Both the position numbers and the translations under genes were made by a program. Shown here piece by piece: positions 30,401-36,500 of a DNA stretch of 64,000 nucleotides. The notes beneath the pieces are model-generated. The model worked only from the letters and a program-made list of their open reading frames with translations, did no database searches and was not told the DNA's origin. How positions within the stretch are numbered: position 1 is the stretch's first letter; each line of letters starts with the position of its first letter. Origin of the DNA: Cafeteria roenbergensis (Eukaryota; Sar; Bigyra; Bicosoecida; Cafeteriaceae); the NCBI GenBank assembly GCA_008330645.1, contig VLTN01000001.1, positions 930,001 to 994,000 of the forward strand. Direction: 5' to 3'.

Positions 30401-33096
30401 CCGGAGAGAAGCCACGGCGCAGCAGCCCGAAGGAGCCCAGGGACTCGGGTGTGGCCGGCGCTGCCTCGCTTCCACGGGTCGCGGGGCGCTGCCCTCTCAG
30501 CTGAGCTTGCCCCTGCTTGCTCCATTGCGTCGGCGGCCACCGCCGCCGCGAGCTCAGGAGTCCACTGGTGCCGCACGAGGAGCAGGTTGACTAGCGAGGC
30601 GAGCTGCGGGCCAATCGCGCCGTCACTCCTCGCCTGCTCCGCCAGGGCCCCGAGCACAAGGACGCCGCGCCTCCTCACGCGAGCATCCGCGTCGAGTGGA
30701 GCGTGAATCAGGCTGGGAAGCGCCACGCCGCGGGTGAGCAGCCCCAGGTCCATCGGCCGCAGCACCTGCGAGCGCACGTCGAGGCCTCGGCCAAGCGTGG
30801 CTTCCGTCGATGGCGTGTCGGTGGCCGCCGCAACATCGGAGGGCATGAACACGTCGCGCGGAATGGGCGACGAGGGGCGAGGCCCGTCATCGGCTGCCAG
30901 CTCCGCTTCTGAGCGGAACGCGGCCTGGGACCTTCCTGCCTCCCATGCAGCGTCGCACGCTTGCACGAGGACGTCCAGGGCCTCGTCGCGCACGTCCGCA
31001 GCTGTTTCGGCAAGGTAAAACTCTGCCATTATGGAGCCGACCGCGGACTCGCTGGCACCGGGGCGCGGCTTGGACAAGGACACTCGAATGCGGTGCTCCT
31101 GAACCTCTCTGCTGCCCGAAGGCTCCGTGCTAGAGGCCTCCACAACCTGAACGTCCTTCCCGAGCGCCTCCCTCGCCCTGGAGCGGAGCCACTCGAGCCG
31201 GCAGCCGACGTCCACGTCGGCGAAGAGCTGCATCAGCCGCACAACTCGGGCCTCTTCGCCGGTGAAGCAGCGCTCAGCTCTCAGCGCCAGGATCATGGCC
31301 ACGAGCCGGAGAGTGGCGCGCCGGACACGCCCTGCGCCCGGAGCGTTGCTGGGGTCGTCGGACACGGTTCCTGCCGAGCTGGCGGACGCGTGCCTTGACG
31401 CCGCTGCTCGCCGGCCTCCAGACACGGCAACCGACGGCGGAGAGCGCTCTCTGGAAGGGGGGCTGCGGCTCGCTGGCTGCCCCGCAGCGCCCTCGGCGGC
31501 GGACGAGGCTGGCGGAGCTGGCTGGCCCCGCCTTTCCGCCGCTCGCCCAGCCGAGTCAGCCGGCAGCCCGGAGCCGCACCACGGGCGCAAGCGCACGGCC
31601 CCTTCCACCACAAGCCGCCAGGCGTGGGAGAGCTTCTTGCCGTGGTGGGCCACCAGGCAGCCCAGAGCCACGGCGACGCTGTGAGCCACGCGCGCATCAG
31701 CCCCCGCCAGGCAGCGCACCATCGCGGGCAAGACTACTTCAGTCAGGCGGGCGCGGAGCAGCGGGTACGCCGCCTCACGGGCCGGACGGGCAGGCGGACG
31801 GGAGGCGCCGGAGTCTGCGCCCTGGCACCCGGGAAGCGAAGGGGCCACGCCCTTTGCAACCGGCGTGGCGGCAGACTGTGGCAAGCCGCTTTGCGACAGC
31901 GCCGCGGTGCGCGCCCTGGGCCCTCGCCGCGGGCGGCCGGATGGGGCGTCGCCAAGGGCGTGCAGCCTCACTGCGGCCGGGCTCCAGGCTGCCGAGCCAA
32001 GGACCCGCACCGTGCCTGCCACGACGAGGTGGTTCCAGTGCTGCGCCTTGTCCAGGATGCCCAGAAGGGCCCGCAGCACGAAAGCCCCGCGAGGCCCTGA
32101 GAGGCACCGGCGCATCACCTGCCAGGCCTCCCCGTGGTCTGCCGCCACGAGCAGCGCAAGGCAGGGGACCACAAAGCGGCCCAGCACGGCGGGAGGGAGC
32201 GTGTAAGGGTCGCGCGTCGACGCGTCGAACACGCCCAGCGCCGCCCGCGCGGTGCGTCCTCCCGACGGTCCGGCGGCGCCAGAGGAGGCCCCTCGGGAGC
32301 CTGTGGCGCTGGCCCCGCCCCTGGAAAGCGCCTGGCCCGAGGTCGAAGCGCCCCCGCTGCGACCAAAGGCTGGCTCGGCCAGCACCACTGCCCGCGTCGC
32401 CCTTCGGCAGACATCGCGGAGGGCGCGGCGAAGAGCGTGCTCTGGCAGCCCGTGCCGCGCCGTAAGGGCCAGCCTTGCCACGAGGCTCATCCAGCCGTCC
32501 TCGTCCGTAGTTTCTACGCGAAGGGATTCCAAGGTCTGCCCCACTTGCGCGGACAGCGGGTCCAGGCGCCGGCCGTCGCGGATGATGGACCGAAGAGCGG
32601 CTTGCCGCAGGCCAAAGTCACCTTTGGCAGCGTGCGGCGGGTCCCGGACCACTGCCATGAGCTCCCAGCGCAGCAAGCCCAGCCGCTCGTAGTTGCTGCT
32701 GGCGAGCACGCCGACCGCATTCCATGCCACAGCGCGAGCCTCGGGAGACGGCGACCGTAGCAAGTGCTCCACCGCGGTCCACGTTGCGAGCAGGCGCGCC
32801 CGCCCATACGTGTGCTTGGTGATCCCGCGCAGGTGCACGCGCCCGTCTGCCACGGTCGGGGCCGATGCAGGCCGCTGGCTGCGGCCCGAAGCGAGCGAGC
32901 GCCCGACGAGCGGGTGGCCTTCCCCAGCTCTCGCAGCGCTGGCGGTCTTTCCCCCTTCCGCCCGGCTGAACGGCACGCGGGACTCTGCAGACTCAGAGGC
33001 TGACCCGCCTTGCAGTGCCACCGGCGCAATGCTGCGCAAGTCGAGCAGCATCGCCCGCGTCGCCAGCAGGTGCGGCGTGGTGTTGGAGCCGGGCAT
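18403..33096 (-). CDS. giant tuberin-like protein with N-terminal HEAT-like repeats and C-terminal Rap-GAP domain
   Basis: A single uninterrupted frame of 4897 residues with an ATG at 33096. The C-terminus (about residues 4430-4735) is a Rap/Ran-GAP domain of the tuberin/RalGAP-alpha type: YERLVRSLGSMV, GLDRRDDADG, VVFHVATM, then RKRHIGND and a VVW strand. HIGND carries the asparagine thumb used for catalysis in this family, so activity is plausible. Residues about 100-1000 are Leu/Ala/Val-rich helical repeats resembling HEAT/ARM. Most of the middle is Ser/Ala/Gly/Pro-rich and probably disordered. Tuberin is a GAP for Rheb upstream of TOR; RalGAP acts on Ral. I cannot decide between them, and the length far exceeds tuberin (about 1800). 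About 165-190 low-complexity residues interrupt the GAP domain between FHVATM and RHIGND. A fusion of two genes in one frame cannot be excluded. Confidence 0.82.
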   Translation of the reverse strand: MPGSNTTPHLLATRAMLLDLRSIAPVALQGGSASESAESRVPFSRAEGGKTASAARAGEGHPLVGRSLASGRSQRPASAPTVADGRVHLRGITKHTYGRARLLATWTAVEHLLRSPSPEARAVAWNAVGVLASSNYERLGLLRWELMAVVRDPPHAAKGDFGLRQAALRSIIRDGRRLDPLSAQVGQTLESLRVETTDEDGWMSLVARLALTARHGLPEHALRRALRDVCRRATRAVVLAEPAFGRSGGASTSGQALSRGGASATGSRGASSGAAGPSGGRTARAALGVFDASTRDPYTLPPAVLGRFVVPCLALLVAADHGEAWQVMRRCLSGPRGAFVLRALLGILDKAQHWNHLVVAGTVRVLGSAAWSPAAVRLHALGDAPSGRPRRGPRARTAALSQSGLPQSAATPVAKGVAPSLPGCQGADSGASRPPARPAREAAYPLLRARLTEVVLPAMVRCLAGADARVAHSVAVALGCLVAHHGKKLSHAWRLVVEGAVRLRPWCGSGLPADSAGRAAERRGQPAPPASSAAEGAAGQPASRSPPSRERSPPSVAVSGGRRAAASRHASASSAGTVSDDPSNAPGAGRVRRATLRLVAMILALRAERCFTGEEARVVRLMQLFADVDVGCRLEWLRSRAREALGKDVQVVEASSTEPSGSREVQEHRIRVSLSKPRPGASESAVGSIMAEFYLAETAADVRDEALDVLVQACDAAWEAGRSQAAFRSEAELAADDGPRPSSPIPRDVFMPSDVAAATDTPSTEATLGRGLDVRSQVLRPMDLGLLTRGVALPSLIHAPLDADARVRRRGVLVLGALAEQARSDGAIGPQLASLVNLLLVRHQWTPELAAAVAADAMEQAGASSAERAAPRDPWKRGSAGHTRVPGLLRAAAPWLLSGTRVQQLDLAGRAGSHAREEAVNAADELLRHAACPDQSNDAAVLAAGLIARLLARSLPDNDGSGAARLVSALANCVSSPRDGDVRSIGLRAAARIAATGDGNLAMVDWEGSSLWTSETCLSAGVAATRWSLAAAAAQLCGAQAEAGACMQCAELERQRKDQHIAPVWELAEALIGRLQQESNPWSFFATADCISSMLGNGVVFLSVPITPLGSLLFHSIATACFGSQIVPKSRGRRPGANEPGGVEALAGVQGRPDGAKLKGAEARPFVGAPAAPPSPHQTSPPHRDAGEQAPTELLPTSFGGLRNTRLLAGVRAGWPRSSQHPFEPDLAGEPRGSLADARLRAASGLAPVAELSGMPGSRTGPALLTDISTAGAVLAQAGQAAAGRGALEDGDQLQRRRHPASTRAGRRTASAADATVAAASRARQRVAALRAQAAASSKGGGSDGRSGGSSSAALGATRPEPAAEGTALEGQASASSAAAGSRAGDASPAKTHQAGGGAARAALGRAPTRARPDLVTPLDVLCMGTHILRLTSTQAVRAVRMRHAGATAAIAAIRYVGMVVWSLPSPASLGPARSAKELRRPGGAASVVGRGTAPPGKAQLQPAQLGSSGWRNLQTASPTPSLRSLATGGASAAESVGPGDQDDGALDETGAIAAERDGASAGRDTLQHHQQQRQQAKTRKTATEQRPQQADQPCPPSAGSLSGKHPSQDDRTSAPSLAPRAPSTPHREHVLLEISQAAAMKRKDARALTTVLANGTASAALVLLAFPGHTAPAVDGILAACKSTLGALFARLAPDAQNLWPVRRWLDLRMPKQRVAGEVADTEQGHTGARGARGQPPARPGPSFAPGAARRSFTAPSMSPSASPKARPGAAAPMPSPLAPIPPPIQAPRSVRHAPPAARLLLAEASLPIASLLSDLVSLEQDEVPEQTAGAVPSSDDRERLLERAVGQLGEVAAGHGPAGLLSQPSRLVATAELLLALVSEVAPAVALPDARAVRRSASVERPSVAVAAPPQSSTDGLDGAGSSGTSNGPPSCQPFDGSCPSILPPTTAPVEAASMHTDAGLSVEAISFHHMEVALHVCSTAQRSLSALILAAVARVERQAANPAPSSPAASREKRRAVGEGTVGVDGEPFGCDTAVNTDGFGSCADGDADSSSASSASSASSASSASSSARESDPVAASPSQTAGALLAFLEGMALPVLSSAAAMLVTIFPSAAAGSAIGGGLGGGGGGGGTGVSGGGGRKDDAAASVAARRRASNTSQGSAAPASPASQAARQFAGNVSHYRVSLASALGKSMDSRFAAHQLSLVSSLANVCLHAVERLRAGPAAPGIVRQPGAADVQSVALSPATTSFMNPREASLPGGQLLGAQGDRPVPSQVWMCGFGSTIAEFGVFDAEQQVAVTLRNPLKATTWALDVLLISAEALSACAITSRCFEPEDCPPVMLARASHALVPSSVTSEPWLVHALATIVAQAAERIGILDPSLVLSGPVRRPAWPLGGDASDRGPSNSANHSGASSSPVADPSSVVRTASMSQVPGAHARRTPPARQRAATGLESIRLALVEPGTGRQSRASLGAPAQRPDLRALHAADPALVLEGADTHAEQFTAASGGGGDQRSALQYGANAVPASPGARTHRSSLTSVSGSFASAADMTERDDLRVGALASEPLIVVSPKDSARRRPIIDPGAGLSGSVGRGGSRNGSVHSFSRPGSVSGDQGSGRQRGRHHWEAVFGDRSGANSVGSDSVASLPPSLSELGDGPRRQSAEARTGGSRRRPLQHGGQARARHGDTLQPAAPGPRQSRAEDPDRSPTATSTAGLDAPGASAIAQMTVARVTVSPARAMLLHRARVSSRTSGPAYAAVAQRRARAAKGHVWVDADRQQPQATFGAPAGLGAALKARPGTSLLGSEGWTEADDASSSVNSTDTGAQQLTSSWEASSCDEGSPGHAPGGPLDLTDRRSRRKLFGILAGPSSIFSDDEDDGDDGDVVSNDDPVLSLAGSRPGDAAVLRPAASTARDGTAAEVVRGAAARRSASSEDSGIEDVTADVSRLSSLSPDSDDDAMLVEMGPGPLPEAPMGPLEPLVEGPSDNSSYSSDLRHGGHVLAGGGAGRGDGPGTNGSVSPNSDSQSEGTGSKDSGTPPKPAEPLHPVPGEPEGTPEQPASQETAGGVDLDSAAPGNASADVSLVPAEIGRTSPKREAAFLAAMYRSPPSPLLRVVSQRFVAARLGLSPRGPRALAAPPGLGQGRPGRRDPLAHNEQHQHQQRRRELGLGAGVSQDAPRSQGSRSSSEADSDAELAAPDDAQATGVEWLPPLPPLAQMPESGSGVNWAPLARGQASSPSPPGLRASRQMAPVGPGFRAPVAPPRHVRQQSESRGSARARAKRSRRTRSQSWDVVGAAGGRHAPGFFLPATSGRQRRADEAANLEADLFGGGWTGFVDPGLSSAAVVVGIEAMAAGGQGRVLARGRGRGVGTGRGGDSATRWNGGTIPSVVESEASQTGSMAFHAPAAAAADNTGFAQLGASLQPPELSVWHTRGHRSNSQPVLGPSDPPRGPGAAQGSHSHRQGGAWADSGGEAHRAGVLGMASLLPQTGARMDPFEAARQASWVGARLDNKAGDGRWFGGSLAATPGGGGAGADRLRASLALSPALESVAATPSFRFSRPAGTSAALAAVAGVSRAGGGRRSDSCATSAPPTPGFGAAGDSSSRPLVGQPGVLHPWMRVSAAAGAPANPMMSPMALPAPFEVVTARLDAPAPEGEPPSDRGAAAPVTETTGARGPKDRLGSPRGASHLSSLLVEGSSGSGGGGLDDDGLLPAAAIGSPSSPAPHGSALAARSRGRGSRGPLSSGSGGSGGRGGSMPAAASFVLGPSSPRARRGDQGRPAFIGRGRQGSFGPGLRSSVSGTRTADSPPRSIAAGAAPGASSSIGSGSAGRGHGQPLNRPPSPSLRPTGSVGALSGSARSATGQATASAAGSSGSREASAAVRVAGPGQAGSVLAFLSSSGSGWSPPDQSRSLKGMSCAGDATSVGAGAQPVSSFARAPRVDTGGTATPALSTLQDHRQPTRGAGKATATMPRSVTAPQATFAAAASRLNTAAPSGKSPGSPSSRGGAGSGAPPPRSSPLARSHTASHFVPSPPPMALSPQRQPSQSSAKRPSPVPEPMPVPASDAVAPGEGSPAALRSDGDSPSPQSSPRGIQDHSATFAPGEHGPATRGVALSPSATEAESAASTPHAQFGGRGADPLLSLVRFASARNFAGGAQRRPSHARGATIAASPGQKPALLMDRSVDAELLPAGDARRWPHADGKAYGQAGNAEAAQQCARGIAQEGQPASHGIVFRAPGVLGGVARRGFLDKARLWPAAGRSTRTASVAEECLRELAARLAQQARLQAASSLLPGRPAQARGVCSQTLGTADLRSAGSSVAVLSLPSPIALGSPVHRDPRRVSDAASGAGGPLGRPPTGTPPQAAQRHAPQGSVRTPLVRLRGATDRLHRSVAMVDSLPSFSTVKVGVVLLRAGQTTLNEALANRGPGPSSYERLVRSLGSMVRTKRCPGFLAGLDRRDDADGTHAIVWEGLGGGTRVVFHVATMIQPPAPPTSASPATPTGDGKGPIPDAGQASAPAAAPSAATPAPAAAVAATATAATAATATAAAATATAAAAAGPDRATGPQPPASLPSAAAAVSGLSPAAHSAVASPRSAQRSVAGSPASSATSPASRPPRGPEAARAQAPSAVDPPLAASGPAYEDLAARALGSAASSSTSPTSAPTDEHGHACVSAAVAFNRKRHIGNDAVLVVWAEDSLGGLALEAVSSQVTRVVVLVQPAGPFLVRVSVLWRSDVLAFGPLGPLTGPGAMAEAFCREARCGAHAACLEKLSLAQGALPRKPAAGKAEADTPRAASVGRQATPLTVPALVALGRWPQASSAVVASWAAARVVRCAVLAADHAVRVTHAAAGARQGTSGGGAGVEPLCHAAERHHQLLKVASRIREAAAKAGGHRAGLAAELG
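19434..19523 (-). repeat. imperfect CAG/TAG trinucleotide tract inside the Rap-GAP insertion
   Basis: A run of CAG with interspersed TAG triplets on the plus strand. The minus strand reads an Ala/Thr/Val tract in the tuberin-like protein. It lies within the low-complexity block that splits the conserved GAP domain, so its length can vary without changing the frame. Confidence 0.85.
26887..26940 (-). repeat. GCTGCT(A/G)GC repeat encoding Ser/Ala tract
   Basis: A short 9-base repeat of GCGCTGCTG/GCGCTGCTA type. It is read on the minus strand as repeated Ser-Ser-Ala in the disordered middle of the tuberin-like protein. Confidence 0.75.
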
Positions 33097-33571
33097 TCTC
33101 GGCGCGTGGCTGCTGCCCGGCTTGCTGCGCGGCCCTCACAGCCACAGCCACCTGCAGGCGGCAAGGTTGCTGCCTCGTGCAAGCTGCCCGGCACTTGAGA
33201 GTCGTGAGGGCGCAAAGGCCACGCACACGAAGCGCAGGCTCGAGTGCCGCAGTTGTGGCCCCATTTGAGCACCCACATCCGCAGGTATTTACGGCAACTG
33301 AGTTCTTGGGCGCTGAACCGCAACCCGTTGCAGGGGCGGGGAAAAATATACTGTTCGGGCAAACACACAGCGCGGGCATTCGGCAGCACCCAAGCAGCCG
33401 AGAGAACTCCGCGAACCAAGGCGCCCAAGCCGAGCCCCCCCCCCCCTCCCCGAACGTGGCAGGCAGCAGAGTGGGGGAGGTGCTTCGGCGCCAGCTTGGG
33501 CGTGCCGCCGCGCCGCGACGGACCGCAAAACCGCTCAATTCCAGCTGCGCGCGTACTCATTGGTTTCGCAA
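33097..33571. promoter_or_regulatory. divergent promoter region with one TATA-like patch
   Basis: 475 bases lie between the start codons of the tuberin-like gene (minus) and the ankyrin/TRAF-finger gene (plus). An A/T patch, GAAAAATATA at 33341-33350, directly follows a GC-box-like GGGGCGGGG and stands out in this base composition. It is 220 to 250 bases from either start, so which gene it serves is unclear. A C-rich run lies near 33438-33450. Confidence 0.4.
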
Positions 33572-36500
33572 ATGGCTGAGCCCCCTGCCCCAGACCGAGC
33601 GGTTCCTGTGCAAGGCCCCCACCATCGCGTGTTAATTCCGCCGGACCTGTGCTTGGAGGAAACCATCGACGCGCTGCAGGCGAGCTTGAGCGAAGCGCGA
33701 GTTGCCAACAGCCCGGAACAAGTGCCCCTTCGGCGCCTAGTTCCCAAAGCAGGAGGGCACTGGCGGCGATGCCTCGGCGCTGGTGAGCTGCTGCGAGCCG
33801 TGGCATCCAGGGACGAGGTCGTCCTTCGCTGCGTGCTTGGAGGGAGCGCGGACTCGCCGCGCTTGCCGGTGCCGCCCGCCCCCATCTTCGAGCTCCTGCG
33901 GACCGACGACAGGGGCAGGTGCGCTCTGGACTGGGCAAGGCTCATGGGTTGGTCAGAGGCCGTTGGCCTGTTGACGGAGGCGATGCAGAAAGCGCTGGCG
34001 GCCTGCCAAGAGCAAGCAGCCGAAGAGCAGGGCCTACTGCGTGCGGCCGAGCTCGTCCGGGCCAATTTACAGCTGTCGTCGGCCTTGCAGGCAGCGTGTG
34101 GCAATTCCCTGGACGACGAGTGGGCAGAAGCAACGCTGGCCACCTTGGAGCGCGCTGCGCGGTCAGGCGTCAGCGCGGCCGAGCTGGCTGAGGCGCAACA
34201 GCGACTGCGGCGTGCCGGCCCGGAGGCTGCAGCTTCGGCTTTGCGACGGTGTGCCACAGGCAGGCCGCTGACGCCCGACCCGTCTGCGGAGGAAACGGAC
34301 GGCGATATTGGAGTCAGCAGCCAGCACTTTGTCCATGCCTCAAACCGCTGGGTCGGTCAGTCCCCGCTCGACAGGGCTGCAGCTTGTGGGCGAGCTGATG
34401 TTGCGGAGGCGCTCCTCCTCGCGGGAGCCATCGCTTCAGAGCCAGGCCAAGACGGCCGGCTGCCCCTCGTCACGGCCTGCGCCAGTGGCCACCTTGTGGT
34501 GTGCAGGCTCCTCGTCAAGCACGGAGCCAACCCATTCCAAGCGGACCCAGCATCAGGGCAGACGCCGCTGATGCACGCCACCAAGGCAGGACGAGAAGAT
34601 GTGACCCAGTGGCTTCTTGGGCTTGCGAGGGACTCGGCACTGCAGCCATCGCGGGGCATTGCGCACAGAATCCCGCACCCGTTCGCAAGGCCCACGCACT
34701 GGGGCGAGGCCGTGCTTGAGGCCTTGGACACTGCCGACGACGGCGGGTTGACGTGCCTCGACTTTGCGACGCGAGAAGCGCATGGGTCGCGCTGCGCCGA
34801 GCTGGTCCGGCGACATCACTCCCAGGCTGCTCGCGCGGTTGAGGCCTGGCGGCGACGGCAGCATGGCTCGCGTTGGCACACGTGCCCACGTTGTGGCGAT
34901 CGCGTATTAAACCAAGATGCCAAGCGGCACGCCGAGCAGCTGTGTGTTCTTCGGCCCCATGCGACTCCCAGAAGGCGCCCAGCCGGCGTCGAGGGGATGC
35001 TACCCCCGTTGGCGTCGCTTGTGCAGCCCCATCAACTCCACGCCGTGGTAAGCAGGCTCCGGCCGGAAGCGTATCACCGGCCAGTTGCTGCGGTATCGGC
35101 AGGCGACGGTGCCGGAGCCACGGGGGCCGGTCGCGAAGCGTCCGTGGCGGACGCTGGAACCTCAGGGCCCCCAACGGTGAGGTTGCCTGGCAGCTACGGC
35201 GCACTCGCCAAGACCCTTGCCGCACGAGCAGCCACGCTGAACTCCGGAGTGGAATCGCAAAGCCAGCAGCCTCCCCAGGCAGTGCCAGCGAAGCCGCGGT
35301 CACTTCGGCTCTTTGCATCGCTGGAGCCTTCTGGCCCCGACTTCTTCGTTTCGCCTGACTCGTCCGCAATGGCTTCTCGGCGGCAAGGGGCTTTGCGTGG
35401 AGCTTCCGCACCCCTGTCTCACGTGCGCTCTGAGGCCATGCCTGAGGCCAGTTCCTGTCCAAGGTCAATCCAACAAGAGAATGCCATCCGAGCAGATGAC
35501 GCAAGTCCTGCCAAGAGAGGTGGTACTTCGGCTTCGGAGTTCGCCATCGACTGTCCGCTCGGCTGCGGTCACGCGCTGCCCAATCCCGAGGCTGCCGACT
35601 TTCACGCATCACGACGTTGTGATTTGCGCCTCATTTCCTGCTCCCTTGGCTGTGGACAGTTTATTCAGGCTCGAGACGTCATCCTGCATGAGAGCCACGA
35701 GTGCCCTGAACGGTCCTTGCGGTGCTCGTGCGGCGCCATGGTCAGGCTCAAGCTTCGGCCGCTTCATCTGGCGGAAAAGTGCCCGCGGCGATCCGTCCTG
35801 TGCCCAGATCACTGCGGCGTCAGGATTGAGGCGCGTCACTTGGAGTCTCACCGTGCCGAGAGCTGCCAGCAAGCGCTGGTCGACTGCCCGCTCGGCTGCG
35901 GAAACAGAGTGCCAAGGCGGAGCATCGACAGCCACGTGGAGAGCACGTGCCCTCGTCGCAACGTGGCCTGTCCTTTCGGCTGCGGGCAAGCAGCGGAAGC
36001 CAGCCTCATCGGAGTCCACGCTCGGTTGTGTCCGAAGCGGCACGTGAGGTGCCGTTTTGGGTGTGGCGAGACCGACATTGCGGCTTGCGAAATGCAGGAG
36101 CACGAAGCCTTGTGCGAGTGCAGGCCGGTTCATTGCCCGAGGGGGTGCGGTTTTACCGCAGTTCCGGTGTTTCCGCGGTCTGCCACCGAGATCATGGAGA
36201 CGCATATCCAGGAGAGCTGCCCGAGGCGCCTGGTCCCCTGTAGCCGCGGGTGCGGGCAGTCCATCGCAGCAGCAAGCATGGAGGTCCATGAGCAGACTGA
36301 GTGCGCGATGCGAATCCAGCCCTGCCCTCGAGGCTGCGGAGCGAGTGTGCATGCATCCGCCCTCAGGTTTCACTCCGCCGTGTGTGACTTCAGGGCCTTG
36401 GACTGCGAGTTTCAGTGTGCCTCCTGCCAGCGCCGGCTTCGCTCGTGGCTGCTTGGCCCCTACGGCAACGCCCGCATGCAACTTTGTCCGCTCCATGGAA

